Assembly (NCBI RefSeq): GCF_902364025.1
Contig: NZ_CABJCG010000014.1
Location: forward strand, 62,001-126,000
From: Enterocloster lavalensis
GTDB lineage: Bacteria; Bacillota; Clostridia; Lachnospirales; Lachnospiraceae
Direction of reading: 5' to 3'
Length of the DNA: 64,000 bases
The position numbers and the translations under genes are program-made. Numbering within the stretch: position 1 is the stretch's first letter; each line of letters begins with the position of its first letter. Positions 37,098 to 49,322 of the stretch are shown one piece after another. The notes beneath the pieces are model-generated. The model was not told the origin of the DNA. It saw nothing but the letters and a program-made list of their open reading frames with translations, and did no database searches.

Positions 37098-37837
37098 GTT
37101 ATAATCCTCCCTCCTACGGCAGCCGCCAGCATAATCATAAATACCACCCGCAGAGCCCGATCCGTCCCGGTATCCGCGACTGTGTGCAGGCGGGTCTTTT
37201 TCCCGCTCACGGAAAATGCTCTCGCTTCCAGCGTGATCGCACGCTCCTCCGCGCTGACGATCGAGTTTAAAATCAGGGGGCCAATGGTGGGGAAAAATGC
37301 CTTGGCGCGCACAAACATGTTGCTTTCCGTCTCAACGCCCCTGGAACGCTGGGCGTCCATGATCACGGTCATTTTCTTGGACATCTGCGGAATGATGTTT
37401 ACCGTGGACATGATCACATAGGTAGCGGACGGAGACACGCCCCGGTCCTCCAGAGCCACCACCAGCTTCCCCACATCCACCAGTTTGATTCCCAGCACCG
37501 CCGCTGTGCCCACTCCCATGATGCGGGTGCACAGAGTGACGGCGTTATCGATTCCCTCCTGTTTGATGGAAAAGATCCAGAACTTCCACAGCACCGTATC
37601 CCCGGGCAGAAACAGCGCCTGCATGACAAACACCACCACGGAAATCAACACGATGGATTTCAACCACATGCCTACAAATTCTCCGGCTTTTCCCGCCATA
37701 GCGGCGATCGCGATCATCACCACAATCAGAACCGCTGTGTACCGGTAATCATAAAACAGGGAAGAGACCGCGATAAACAGGCACAGATACAGCTGTGTGA
37801 TCGGATTCAGATCCCGGATAAAATTCTTTCCTTCCAT
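37085..37837 (-). CDS. ECF transporter transmembrane coupling protein (EcfT)
   Basis: A 250-residue membrane protein with four to five hydrophobic segments (LYLCLFIAVSSLFYDYRYTA, VVMIAIAAMAGKAGEF and others). The cytosolic coupling helices carry the Ala-Arg-Gly type motif (MDAQRSRGVETES and VSAEERAITLEARAFSV), which contact the ATPases. Start ATG 37837 shares its A with the stop of the S-component gene (TAATG) and has GGAGG upstream. It forms the scaffold of the importer. Confidence 0.9.
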   Translation of the reverse strand: MEGKNFIRDLNPITQLYLCLFIAVSSLFYDYRYTAVLIVVMIAIAAMAGKAGEFVGMWLKSIVLISVVVFVMQALFLPGDTVLWKFWIFSIKQEGIDNAVTLCTRIMGVGTAAVLGIKLVDVGKLVVALEDRGVSPSATYVIMSTVNIIPQMSKKMTVIMDAQRSRGVETESNMFVRAKAFFPTIGPLILNSIVSAEERAITLEARAFSVSGKKTRLHTVADTGTDRALRVVFMIMLAAAVGGRIITWIV

Positions 37838-38469
37838 TATTTTGCCACCTCCCCGCATTTGGCCGCTTTGCGCCTTCTCGCGTCAATGAATACCCTTCCG
37901 TTCATAAACTTGTAGAGATACCTGCCAGACATGCCGCGGATCACCAAAAACGGAACCAGCACGGAGATAAATTTGTCCGGCAATTCCCCCACCATCTGGG
38001 CTGCAAACTGTCCAACCCAGAACGGCTGGCCGCTGGCAATGATCGTGGCCGCCAAGATCGACACGCCGCTGGTGCCGAAGCCGCCGAAAAATATGTATTT
38101 GATGACCACAGTGCCCACTACGGAGCAGAGCGCAACCACCAGGCCGGAAAATACCATTCCGGGGACAGAGGTAAACAGCCCCTTTTTGGCGAAAAACCCA
38201 ACCACCATGCCCATAAGTCCCGCCAACAGCGCATAGGGGAACAGCGTGGGATCGCTGACTGCGTTGATGGTGATGCTGAGGAAGCCCGTAACCAGCGCCA
38301 CCCACGGACCGGCCAGCATCCCCACCAGATAGGTCCCGATGCTGTCCAGATACAGCGGCAGCTTTAAGGCCAGCGCCAGATTGCCGCAAATGAAATTAAT
38401 TGCAATCGCTATGGGAATCAGCAGGATTGCCAACAGCGTAAAATCATCTTTAATCGTTTTCTTTGCCAT
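37837..38469 (-). CDS. ECF transporter substrate-binding S component, probably nucleoside-related
   Basis: A 210-residue protein with about six membrane segments (LLAILLIPIAIAINFICGNL, GTYLVGMLAGPWVALVTGFL, LFPYALLAGLMGMVVGFF and others). The length and pattern fit ECF S components. It captures the substrate and docks on EcfT. It directly follows a nucleoside hydrolase and ribokinase, so a nucleoside or similar riboside is the likely substrate; this is inference from context. Its C-terminus is basic and cytosolic. Confidence 0.82.
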   Translation of the reverse strand: MAKKTIKDDFTLLAILLIPIAIAINFICGNLALALKLPLYLDSIGTYLVGMLAGPWVALVTGFLSITINAVSDPTLFPYALLAGLMGMVVGFFAKKGLFTSVPGMVFSGLVVALCSVVGTVVIKYIFFGGFGTSGVSILAATIIASGQPFWVGQFAAQMVGELPDKFISVLVPFLVIRGMSGRYLYKFMNGRVFIDARRRKAAKCGEVAK

Positions 38470-38496
38470 AACCTTTACCTTCTCCTATCATCATGA

Positions 38497-39474
38497 TTAC
38501 CGGAATTCCCGGTCCAGCATCGCGTTTATCTCGGTCCTGTATTCCGGGAACTGTGTCAAATAGAACACGTCGAAAAACCGTCTGGAATCCGTATCCACCG
38601 CAATTTTACAGTTCGCCTGCAGCTCCGGATAACGCTTGGTCCGGTACACAACGGACATTCCTTCACAGCGCCCCTGGGTCTCAATCTCCACATGGGCGGC
38701 CTCCAGCGTGAGGATCCCGGGGTCGATCAGATACCCGGCCACCAGCGGATCGCAGAGCTGGCAGCCCATCACCCGGTTGATCTCCCAGCGGCGGTCCGTA
38801 TACCGGCGCGTAATCTTATGGATGAAGCGGGAAATGGGAGTCCCGATCAGATAAAGCAGTTCGCGCATGGCCGGCGTCATATACACCTTTCCGGTGGCAT
38901 CCAACCCCACCATCACAATCTCCTTAAAACCGGCCTGAAACACTTCGCTGGCCGCCTGGGGATCGTGGAAGAAGTTGAACTCCGCCACCGGGGACATATT
39001 CCCGCCGTGCTCCGCACCGCCCATGACCACCAGGCGGCGGATATTTTGGGCAAAACCGGGGTCCTTTCTCACCGCCAGCGCGGCGTTGGTCATGGGCCCC
39101 AGGAGCACCAGGGTCAGCTCCCCGGGATGCTCCGCCGCCGCTCGGACCAGGTAGTCCACCGCCGGTTCCTCCATGGTTTTCAGCCGTTCCGGGCGTATAT
39201 TTACGCCGCCCAGACCGTCGCTGCCGTGAAAGTCGTCGCTGTAAGCCACGTCCTTGCCCAAGGGGCGGTCCGCTCCGCGGTAGACCGGGATGTGATCCGC
39301 TCCGCACAGCTCCAGAACCGAAAGGGCGTTGTCCGTAACCTGCCTGATTCCCACATTTCCGTCCACTGTGGTCAGCGCCTCGATCTTCAGCCGGTCCGCT
39401 GCCTTCACAGCCAGCAAAATGGCCATGGCGTCGTCCACTCCCGGGTCCGTATCAATGATAATCCGTTCCATCAT
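38497..39474 (-). CDS. inosine/uridine-preferring nucleoside hydrolase
   Basis: A 325-residue enzyme. The family mark DTDPGVDDAM (residues 7-16) binds the catalytic calcium; NFFHDPQAASEVF and GCQLCDPLVA complete the active site. It splits nucleosides into base and ribose. It overlaps the ribokinase gene by 4 bases, so the released ribose is phosphorylated by the product made beside it. The length is normal. Confidence 0.93.
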   Translation of the reverse strand: MMERIIIDTDPGVDDAMAILLAVKAADRLKIEALTTVDGNVGIRQVTDNALSVLELCGADHIPVYRGADRPLGKDVAYSDDFHGSDGLGGVNIRPERLKTMEEPAVDYLVRAAAEHPGELTLVLLGPMTNAALAVRKDPGFAQNIRRLVVMGGAEHGGNMSPVAEFNFFHDPQAASEVFQAGFKEIVMVGLDATGKVYMTPAMRELLYLIGTPISRFIHKITRRYTDRRWEINRVMGCQLCDPLVAGYLIDPGILTLEAAHVEIETQGRCEGMSVVYRTKRYPELQANCKIAVDTDSRRFFDVFYLTQFPEYRTEINAMLDREFR

Positions 39475-40424
39475 CTGCCTCCTCCTGCCGATTGCCGCGC
39501 CTTGGCGCCGCCTAAAATCTGTTCCAGTTCCTCCCGGGAAGGGATGGAACTCTGCGCTCCTTTTTTGGTCACCGCCATGGAGGACGCGGCGTTGGCGAAC
39601 CGTATGGCCTCGTCCTCGCTCATCCCCTCCGCCAGCGCTACAACGAAGGCCCCGTTAAAGCAGTCGCCCGCCGCGGTGGTGTCCACGGCCTCCGCCTTTC
39701 TGGCCGGATAGGTCCTGAATCCGTCCCCATCCGCCAGCAGCGCGCCTTCCTCTCCCAGGGTGACCACCACACAGCCGAGCCCCTGCTCCATAAGGGCTTT
39801 GGCGCCCTGCCGCACAGCCTCCATCCCGTCGCCGGTCACGCCGCTGAGCTTCATGAGCTCCGTCTCGTTGGGCGTCAGGTAGTCCACACAGGACAACAGC
39901 TCCGCCGGTATTAAGTCCGGGGCCGGGGCGGGATTGAGGATCACCGTCTTGCCAAGCGCTCTTGCCCGTCCCGCCGCGTAGGCAATGGCAGACATGGGAA
40001 TCTCCATCTGCATCAGCACGTAGTCGCACCACTGGAACAGGTGGTCGTTTTCCTTCAGATACTGTGTGTCGCAAGCCTGATTGGCTCCCGCCACCACCAC
40101 GATGCTGTTGCTGCCCGCCGCGTCCACGTAGATCACCGCGGTTCCGGTGGGCAGCGCTTTGGATTCCCGCAGGCCGGACACGTCCACGCCACAGGCCGCC
40201 AGGCTCTCCCTCTGTCCGGCTCCGAACTGATCCCTGCCGACGCAGCCCAGCATCTTCACCTGTCCGCCCAGCCGTCCGACGGCGTACGCCTGATTGGCTC
40301 CCTTGCCGCCCAGGTTGTATGTAAGCTCCTCTCCCATAACCGTTTCGCCCACCGCAGGCATTCGTTCCATGGTTATGGACAAATCCATATTCAGGCTGCC
40401 AATCACCAATATATGTTTTCCCAT
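39471..40424 (-). CDS. rbsK: ribokinase
   Basis: A 317-residue PfkB-family sugar kinase. The N-terminal signature NLGGKGANQAYAVGRLGG binds ribose, and the C-terminal DTTAAGDCFNGAFVVAL holds the catalytic base Asp and anion hole. It makes ribose 5-phosphate. It is the first gene of the six-gene leftward operon with nucleoside hydrolase and ECF importer. The start ATG is preceded by AAGGAGG. A LacI-type-looking operator lies in its promoter. Confidence 0.93.
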   Translation of the reverse strand: MGKHILVIGSLNMDLSITMERMPAVGETVMGEELTYNLGGKGANQAYAVGRLGGQVKMLGCVGRDQFGAGQRESLAACGVDVSGLRESKALPTGTAVIYVDAAGSNSIVVVAGANQACDTQYLKENDHLFQWCDYVLMQMEIPMSAIAYAAGRARALGKTVILNPAPAPDLIPAELLSCVDYLTPNETELMKLSGVTGDGMEAVRQGAKALMEQGLGCVVVTLGEEGALLADGDGFRTYPARKAEAVDTTAAGDCFNGAFVVALAEGMSEDEAIRFANAASSMAVTKKGAQSSIPSREELEQILGGAKARQSAGGGR

Positions 40425-40452
40425 CTTATCCTCCTTGCTGGCATTTTGTTAA

Positions 40453-40514
40453 TGAAAATGTTTTCTTAAAGTGTTTTCATAGTTATATATTAGCACGTTT
40501 TTCAAATTCGTCAA
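40453..40514 (-). promoter_or_regulatory. promoter and candidate operator of the nucleoside operon
   Basis: The minus strand has TTGACG (40514-40509), 16 bases, TAATAT (40492-40487). Behind it is an interrupted inverted repeat TGAAAA (40453-40458) / TTTTCA (40474-40479) that could bind a repressor. No regulator gene for it is in the operon. Confidence 0.5.
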
Positions 40515-40610
40515 CCGATTTTGTAATTTTTTTAATAAAAATATTTCAGGAAAAGATTTTTATTTGGGATTTTATTAACAATCGAAGAGTGGGAAAGAGG
40601 TGTGGAAAGA

Positions 40611-40659
40611 AAGGGCGCCGCGACAATCATGGGGTGAGGATGATTGGACGGCGCCTTTT
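40611..40659 (-). terminator. terminator after the DUF6688-like gene
   Basis: AAGGGCGCCG and CGGCGCCTTTT arms with an inner second stem (CAATCAT/ATGATTG); a long stable hairpin with an A/T-rich edge. Confidence 0.65.
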
Positions 40660-40699
40660 GGGGGTTTATGAGGTTGTGTTGGGGCCGTTTTTACTCCCT

Positions 40700-42004
40700 T
40701 CATCGCCACTTCGGCACCGGCGCATGGGGATACTGAACTGCTATCCGATTCTCAGGCTTTTCATCCACCAGATAAAGCACAGCCAGGAACAGCCATTCCA
40801 ACGGCTTCATCATGTAATAAACCAGATCCGCCGCCTGGCTCGACCGGATCAAACGGGCCACCGGAAATCCGTACCGATCATAGAAACGGCGGATTGGGCC
40901 ATGCAGCCATGCAGCCCGCTCTTCCAGTATCTGTTCAAACGCATTGGCAACGCATAGCTGGCGGTTGACCACCACACGATGACCGTTGCGAACCCCTGTG
41001 CGCAGGGGCTTTACTACTTCGGGATGCCCCTGAGCCGCTACCGTGCAAAGATAGTGCTCATCGAACATCACATTTGGGGGAGGTATCTGCTGAGATAATC
41101 TCCAGTCTCCTGTTTCCGTCCAGGCCCGGATCACACTGTCCGGCTGCTGCCCGAACAGCGCCAGAATCCCAATCAAAATGCCCAGAAGGGGAAGCATCAG
41201 GATCAGAGCCGCCACCGGCCAGTGAGAAGCGTCTAAAAGAACATCATTCAACCATTTCAAATAAGGTTTGTTCCACTCCCAAATCCGGCCCTCCTCCGGG
41301 CCCTGCCACTCCTCCACCGCACGCCGGACCGTCTTCACTCCGATCAGTACACAGTTAAACGGGAACAAGCAGAACAGCCATTCCTCCCCCATCACCTGTA
41401 CGATCCACAGCACGCACATGCCAATTCCCAGATAGATGGCCGAGATGCCAAGCACCGTCAAAAGCGGCGGCAGCCGATTGATATCCCGTTTCGATAACAT
41501 CAGATACCCCAGGACTCCAACGCAGGAAATAACTGCAATGGTCAACGCCGACTGGGTCCAGATTGGGGTATGCATCTGCCCATTATGTAAGATTTCCTGC
41601 CAGTCAGAGCGAAACTGAATACCGCTTGTGCTTCCGCTGAATATCCAATCGTACAAACCTGTGTAAATGATTCCCAACGCTATGGTGACGGCCTCCGTTC
41701 TCCGCTCCACCCGCCGAACCTCTGCCGTGCCTTTTCGGAACAAAAGGAACAGATTCTGCAATGTCAGTATGAGGGGATGAATCAAAAAAATTCCTGCGAG
41801 TCCCCCGCCGAGTATCCCTGTCCATAAGGCTTCCAAAACAGCCGCCGGCAGCGCCGGACCGGCTGACAGGCTTGTTCCGGACATGGGTGCTGTCACTCTG
41901 TCAAACAGATAAATTGCGGTAAGCGTACCAGCGCCGGCAATTATGCTTCCTATAAACGCCCACAGATTCGGCCCTCTCTTGATCCTGTTCCAGATATTCT
42001 TCAC
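40700..42004 (-). CDS. multi-pass membrane protein, DUF6688-like
   Basis: A 434-residue protein with eight or so hydrophobic segments in the N-terminal 300 residues (LWAFIGSIIAGAGTLTAIYL, LPPLLTVLGISAIYLGIGM, VAALILMLPLLGILIGILAL). A cytosolic C-terminal domain contains DEHYLCTVAAQGHPEVVKPL and GHRVVVNRQLCVANAFEQIL, which I associate with DUF6688 from memory. The function is unknown. The gene stands alone, with a terminator downstream. Confidence 0.7.
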   Translation of the reverse strand: MKNIWNRIKRGPNLWAFIGSIIAGAGTLTAIYLFDRVTAPMSGTSLSAGPALPAAVLEALWTGILGGGLAGIFLIHPLILTLQNLFLLFRKGTAEVRRVERRTEAVTIALGIIYTGLYDWIFSGSTSGIQFRSDWQEILHNGQMHTPIWTQSALTIAVISCVGVLGYLMLSKRDINRLPPLLTVLGISAIYLGIGMCVLWIVQVMGEEWLFCLFPFNCVLIGVKTVRRAVEEWQGPEEGRIWEWNKPYLKWLNDVLLDASHWPVAALILMLPLLGILIGILALFGQQPDSVIRAWTETGDWRLSQQIPPPNVMFDEHYLCTVAAQGHPEVVKPLRTGVRNGHRVVVNRQLCVANAFEQILEERAAWLHGPIRRFYDRYGFPVARLIRSSQAADLVYYMMKPLEWLFLAVLYLVDEKPENRIAVQYPHAPVPKWR

Positions 42005-42184
42005 GGTTTAAAAACCTCCAGATATTGTGAATGCAGAAACTGTTTTACCGCTTGGATTTATGGTGAATTATCTGATTGTATTTTATCATATGATTATGGA
42101 TATTCATACGATTTTACGGTGGCTATTATTCCTGGGCTTTGGGGGGCGGACTGATCAGCTTTCCATCGTGGATGATTGGAGAGT

Positions 42185-42223
42185 CCGCTCATGAGTGAGT
42201 CAATATAAAGACAGCATTTTTGC
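42185..42223. repeat. imperfect 39-bp direct repeat, left copy
   Basis: It contains GAGTCAATATAAAGACAGCA and matches 49240-49278 at 32 of 39 positions. The two copies bracket the beta-glucoside island (42.2-49.3 kb). Confidence 0.5.
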
Positions 42224-42285
42224 AGAACAGCGCGAGTTCACAGTTGAATTTCATGTAAGTCTCCTGCCAGGCTCCCAATCCCAAA

Positions 42286-43428
42286 TTAGACTTCAGGCTG
42301 GAAAAAGCAGTTCTCATTCAGGAACGCTTCCGCCTGATGAACCAATTCCGTCGCATCCGTCCCATCTTCCAGGATTACTTCACCAGGTATGCACAAGTCG
42401 TCCTTATGAAGCCTGTGTCTTGCTTTTTCCGATCCAAAGTAGTTGTGCTCCGCACCAAAGGTTGGGACAGGCTGAAGCATGCAGCTATTGTAGCAATCGA
42501 GAATTGCCGCAGCAGAAACGCCCTTTGGCGCAATGGCCTCATACGCTGTAAAATCAGCTGTCTTTACCGGTCCGCTTTCCCGGTAAATGCGGGCAGCCTG
42601 CTGCAAAATCTCCTTTTCTTGTTCATTCAAAGGCCGGAAGTCCCTCATACAGGATATATTATCCCGCATCTGTCCTAAATCAGACATCCCGGACAGCACA
42701 GTAAGCACACCCTCCAGCCCAGCCGCATAGCGAAGCGCCCAGGACGCAATGGATGCGTCGGGATTTTCCGCTTTCATCAGCATTTTCGCCTCTTGGGGCG
42801 CGTCAGCCAGCATACCGCCCTTGACCGGCTCCATGATAATGACCTGTCTGCCATGCCTGCGGATCACCTCATAACAGGCCTTCGCCTGTACAAAATAGGC
42901 ATTCCAGTCAATGTAATTGAGGGCGATCTGTACCGCTTCCACCTCCGGGTGCTCTGCCAGAATCTTGTCCAGCACATCAGCGCAGTCATGGTAGGAAAGC
43001 GCAATATGCCTGATTTTTCCTTCTTTCTTCCACTTCTTCAAATAATTAAACATATGGGTCTGTTTGATAACCTGATTGTATCGTATCTCATTGACATTGT
43101 GCAGCAGATAATAGTCAAAATATTCCACGCCGCAGCGGGTGAGCTGCTGTACAAAAATCTCCTCCACCTGTGATTCTTCGGTAATGGCAAAGGTCGGCAG
43201 TTTGGATGCAAGACGATAGCGCTCTCTCGGATACCGGTCTGTCAGGCATTTTTTGATTGCCGCTTCACTTTCTCCATTGTGGTAAGCCCAGCTGGTGTCA
43301 AAATAGTCAAAACCGGCTTCCAGAAATGTATCCACCATTTTGTTTAACTGTTCATAATCAATATCCGTCGGCTCGGCCGATAACTGTGGCAGCCGCATCA
43401 GGCCAAATCCTAAATTTACTTTACTCAT
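42286..43428 (-). CDS. aldo/keto reductase
   Basis: A 380-residue aldo/keto reductase. GFGLMRLPQL opens the barrel; the catalytic Asp and Tyr are in FDYFDTSWAYHNGESE, with Lys in RYRLASKLPTF. The related Clostridia group normally has a C-terminal 4Fe-4S cysteine cluster; only scattered cysteines (SCMRDF, DCYNSCMLQP) are seen here, so it may lack it. It is the last gene of the beta-glucoside operon; substrate unknown. Confidence 0.82.
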   Translation of the reverse strand: MSKVNLGFGLMRLPQLSAEPTDIDYEQLNKMVDTFLEAGFDYFDTSWAYHNGESEAAIKKCLTDRYPRERYRLASKLPTFAITEESQVEEIFVQQLTRCGVEYFDYYLLHNVNEIRYNQVIKQTHMFNYLKKWKKEGKIRHIALSYHDCADVLDKILAEHPEVEAVQIALNYIDWNAYFVQAKACYEVIRRHGRQVIIMEPVKGGMLADAPQEAKMLMKAENPDASIASWALRYAAGLEGVLTVLSGMSDLGQMRDNISCMRDFRPLNEQEKEILQQAARIYRESGPVKTADFTAYEAIAPKGVSAAAILDCYNSCMLQPVPTFGAEHNYFGSEKARHRLHKDDLCIPGEVILEDGTDATELVHQAEAFLNENCFFQPEV

Positions 43429-43440
43429 AGTTTCATCCTC

Positions 43441-46678
<3,238 letters not shown>

Positions 46679-46691
46679 TTTATCCTCCCCT

Positions 46692-47537
46692 TTACATTTT
46701 TCCCGCACCAACAAACATTTCCGCCACTTCCGGAGCATAGTGGTCAATAAACTGACTACGCCCCAAATCCAATGCCTCCAGCTGGTTCATTTCCCCGTCT
46801 GTTAACTGAAAATCAAACAGGTTGAAATTCTCCTCCATACGATCCTTGTGGGAGGATTTAGGAATTACCACAACTCCGGATTGAATCAGAAACCGCAGGG
46901 CTACCTGCGCCGCCGTCTTTTGGTATGCTTCTCCAATGGCCGTTAGCAATCCATTGGAAAACAACTCATTTTTTCCCTGGGCCAGAGGAGACCATGCCAT
47001 TAACTGTGTATGGTGTTTTTTCAGAATCTCTTTTTCGATTTTCTGCTGCTGGAATACATGGACCTCCAACTGGTTGACCATCGGAGGAATTTCCACAAAA
47101 CCGGCAATGTCGATAAAGCGGTCCGGCATAAAATTGCTGACGCCAATGGCCCGTGCTTTCCCTGCCTTGTAGGCTTCCTCCATGGCGCGGTAGGAACCAT
47201 AGTAATCGTTGAACGGCTGATGAATCAACAATAAATCCACATAATCAGTTTTCAGTTTCCGTAAGGATTCATCAACGGAAGCCTTTGCTTTTTCGTATCC
47301 GCCATTTGAAATCCAGATTTTTGTGGTTAAAAACAGTTCCTCCCGGGGAACGCCACACTCGCTGACCGCTTCTCCAACGCCCTCCTCATTGTAGTAACCC
47401 TGGGCGGTGTCAATACTTCTGTATCCCACGGAAATAGCGTCTGATACGCACCGTTTCGTATCCTCCGCGGGGATCTGAAATACTCCATATCCCAGCATTG
47501 GCATCCTTACCCCATTATTTAATGTTGTGTACTCCAT
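46692..47537 (-). CDS. aldo/keto reductase (2,5-diketo-gluconate reductase type)
   Basis: A 281-residue reductase. GVRMPMLGYGVFQIP opens it; RSIDTAQGYYNEEGVGEAV carries the catalytic Asp-Tyr, and LLLIHQPFNDYYGSYRAMEE the His. VVIPKSSHKDRMEENFNLF is the NADPH-binding end. It reduces small aldehydes or ketones with NADPH. It lies between the flavoprotein and the PTS gene in the same operon. Its link to beta-glucoside use is unknown; detoxifying aglycones is a guess. Confidence 0.92.
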   Translation of the reverse strand: MEYTTLNNGVRMPMLGYGVFQIPAEDTKRCVSDAISVGYRSIDTAQGYYNEEGVGEAVSECGVPREELFLTTKIWISNGGYEKAKASVDESLRKLKTDYVDLLLIHQPFNDYYGSYRAMEEAYKAGKARAIGVSNFMPDRFIDIAGFVEIPPMVNQLEVHVFQQQKIEKEILKKHHTQLMAWSPLAQGKNELFSNGLLTAIGEAYQKTAAQVALRFLIQSGVVVIPKSSHKDRMEENFNLFDFQLTDGEMNQLEALDLGRSQFIDHYAPEVAEMFVGAGKM

Positions 47538-47548
47538 TACCTGCCCCC

Positions 47549-48115
47549 CTACTCCGCCAGCCAGCCGGCAAGTTCATGAATCGTCTGCAAATAGTCCTCT
47601 CTGTTTCTTACATCGCCTGCCGCCGGAATCTGATCGAATACACAGGACTTAAAATGTTCCGCACCCATCTGCGAAAAACCACTGACCGTCCATGCCGCAT
47701 ATTTTTCTGTGACCTCCCTGGGGCTGCCCCAGCAAGCGCAGACCAACGCCGCTTTCTTTCCAAACTTCGATGTATTGGACGCATTCTTTTTCTCTACATG
47801 AAAGAATGGATAAAACCGTTCTATAAACAGCTTTGCCTGTGAGGTAATCTGCTGGTTATAGATTGGCGACGCCACAAGGATTGCATCGCAGCTCTCGATA
47901 ACCGGAAGAAGCTTCGTCATATCATCTTTCTGCACACACATTTGTGTTTCTTTATTCTGGCAGGCAGCGCAGGCCATACAGGGATTGCATTTGTTCTCCC
48001 TCATTTTAAATACAGTTACGTCTTCATTGTTCAAATCAGAAGCCAGCATATCTACAATGATTTCTGAATTACCATTTTTCCTGGGACTTGCATCCACAAG
48101 CAATATTCTTTTCAT
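47549..48115 (-). CDS. NADPH-dependent FMN reductase / iron-sulfur flavoprotein
   Basis: A 188-residue flavodoxin-fold protein. ILLVDASPRKNGNSE is the FMN phosphate-binding loop, and CNPCMACAACQNKETQMC is a cysteine motif as in iron-sulfur flavoproteins. SPIYNQQITSQAKLFIERFY contacts the flavin. It transfers electrons to an unknown acceptor, perhaps a quinone or aromatic aglycone released from plant glucosides. It is the first gene of the leftward operon, divergent from the LysR gene. Confidence 0.88.
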   Translation of the reverse strand: MKRILLVDASPRKNGNSEIIVDMLASDLNNEDVTVFKMRENKCNPCMACAACQNKETQMCVQKDDMTKLLPVIESCDAILVASPIYNQQITSQAKLFIERFYPFFHVEKKNASNTSKFGKKAALVCACWGSPREVTEKYAAWTVSGFSQMGAEHFKSCVFDQIPAAGDVRNREDYLQTIHELAGWLAE

Positions 48116-48191
48116 CTTACATTACTCCCTTCATCGTAAGCCTTTCGTACACCGGTGTTTCATTTACATTTCCATTATATCGGTCCTTTTC

Positions 48192-48221
48192 TTGACAGGG
48201 AATTCTCACTTAGTCTATAAT
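48192..48221 (+). promoter_or_regulatory. promoter of the LysR gene
   Basis: TTGACA, 18 bases, TATAAT, 41 bases before the LysR start codon (AGGGAGG ribosome site). It lies in the 146-bp region shared with the divergent operon, so LysR binding here could control both sides. Confidence 0.75.
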
Positions 48222-48261
48222 ATATATACTAAAAGTAAATGCAAGAGAGGGAGGGGACGTC

Positions 48262-49158
48262 ATGTATGATCGGAAATTGAAGACATTTATCTGTGTTGCA
48301 GACAGAGGCAGTCTGTCCAAAGCCGCGGAGGATTTGTATGTAACGCCTGCCTCTATTATGAAACAGATGAATTCATTGGAATATCAACTGGGTATGAAAC
48401 TTTTGATTCGGACAAATCAGGGAGTTGAATTGACAGAAGCAGGGAAATACATTTATCATGCCGCAAAAAAAATCATGGCGGAATCGGAAGATATTATTTT
48501 TAAAGCAAAAGCGATTGCTCAGCAGAATATGAAAACAATACGGGTCGGTTCGTCTTTTTTAAATCCAAGCAAAGTATTAACAGATCTTTGGGACCGCATC
48601 AGCCCGGATTCTATGGAATACCGTATCAAAATTGTACCCTATCAGGACAATCATGAGCAGATCATGGCTGTCATCGCCTCTTTGGGAACATCTATCGATT
48701 TTTTAGTGGGTTCCTTTAATTCTGAACAGATGCTGCGCGCGGCCGACTACTATATCCTGGGATATTATCATTTGTGTGTTGCCGTTCCAAGGAATCACCG
48801 GCTGGCCACTAAGAAGAAGCTGACATACGGAGATTTGTACGGCGAGCATTTAATTATGGTTAAAAAGGGGGATACGATGCAGCTTGATGATTTCCGTGAT
48901 AAATTGAAAATGACCCACCCGCAGATCATTCAGGAAGACGCCCACTATTTTTATGACCTGGAAACCTTCAATTCCTGTGAAGCGACCGGCTCTTTACTTC
49001 TGACGCTGGATGCATGGGTTGATATCCATCCGTCCTTGATCACGCTTCCGGTAGACTGGGATTTTAAGATATCTTATGGGCTTTTATTTTCACGGAGTAT
49101 TTCGAAAAATGCGGCAGATTTTCTTGAGATTATTCGGGAATCAGTTAATATGATTTGA
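48262..49158 (+). CDS. LysR-family regulator of the divergent beta-glucoside operon
   Basis: A 298-residue LysR protein. The N-terminal helix-turn-helix reads TFICVADRGSLSKAAEDLYV, TPASIMKQMNSLEYQLGMKL. The effector-binding half is ordinary. LysR proteins usually control the operon transcribed in the opposite direction from the shared promoter region; here that is the flavoprotein/reductase/PTS operon. The start ATG has GGGAGG upstream; the length is normal. Confidence 0.9.
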   Translation: MYDRKLKTFICVADRGSLSKAAEDLYVTPASIMKQMNSLEYQLGMKLLIRTNQGVELTEAGKYIYHAAKKIMAESEDIIFKAKAIAQQNMKTIRVGSSFLNPSKVLTDLWDRISPDSMEYRIKIVPYQDNHEQIMAVIASLGTSIDFLVGSFNSEQMLRAADYYILGYYHLCVAVPRNHRLATKKKLTYGDLYGEHLIMVKKGDTMQLDDFRDKLKMTHPQIIQEDAHYFYDLETFNSCEATGSLLLTLDAWVDIHPSLITLPVDWDFKISYGLLFSRSISKNAADFLEIIRESVNMI

Positions 49159-49167
49159 TGTGGGAGG

Positions 49168-49201
49168 GGGAGGCGCTTGCTTTGTGTTACGGTCGCCTCC
49201 C
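49168..49201 (+). terminator. hairpin after the LysR gene
   Basis: GGGAGGCG and CGCCTCCC arms with an 18-base loop. The right arm is the beginning of the 29-bp direct repeat. Confidence 0.5.
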
Positions 49202-49221
49202 GCTACTCCGTCCGGGCTACA
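49193..49221. repeat. 29-bp direct repeat, left copy
   Basis: Starts TCGCCTCCCGCTACTCCG and ends GGGCTACA; identical to 51051-51079. Between the copies lie the AlbA_2-type gene and a small Cys-rich gene. Confidence 0.8.
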
Positions 49222-49239
49222 TAGGCCAATCGTAAAACG

Positions 49240-49278
49240 ACTGCTCACGATTGAGTCAATATAGGGACAACATTTTTA
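49240..49278. repeat. imperfect 39-bp direct repeat, right copy
   Basis: It contains GAGTCAATATAGGGACAACA; partner at 42185-42223. A small stem CAATCGT/ACGATTG lies just before it. Confidence 0.5.
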
Positions 49279-49322
49279 ATATTTTCTTAATCACTTTCTT
49301 GTTCATTTCTTGTTCACCATGT

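Noticed and set aside
42005..42285. Search for an RNA gene or riboswitch in the gap before the DUF6688-like gene
   Set aside because: No cloverleaf, T-box or known riboswitch pattern was seen; only an imperfect direct repeat.
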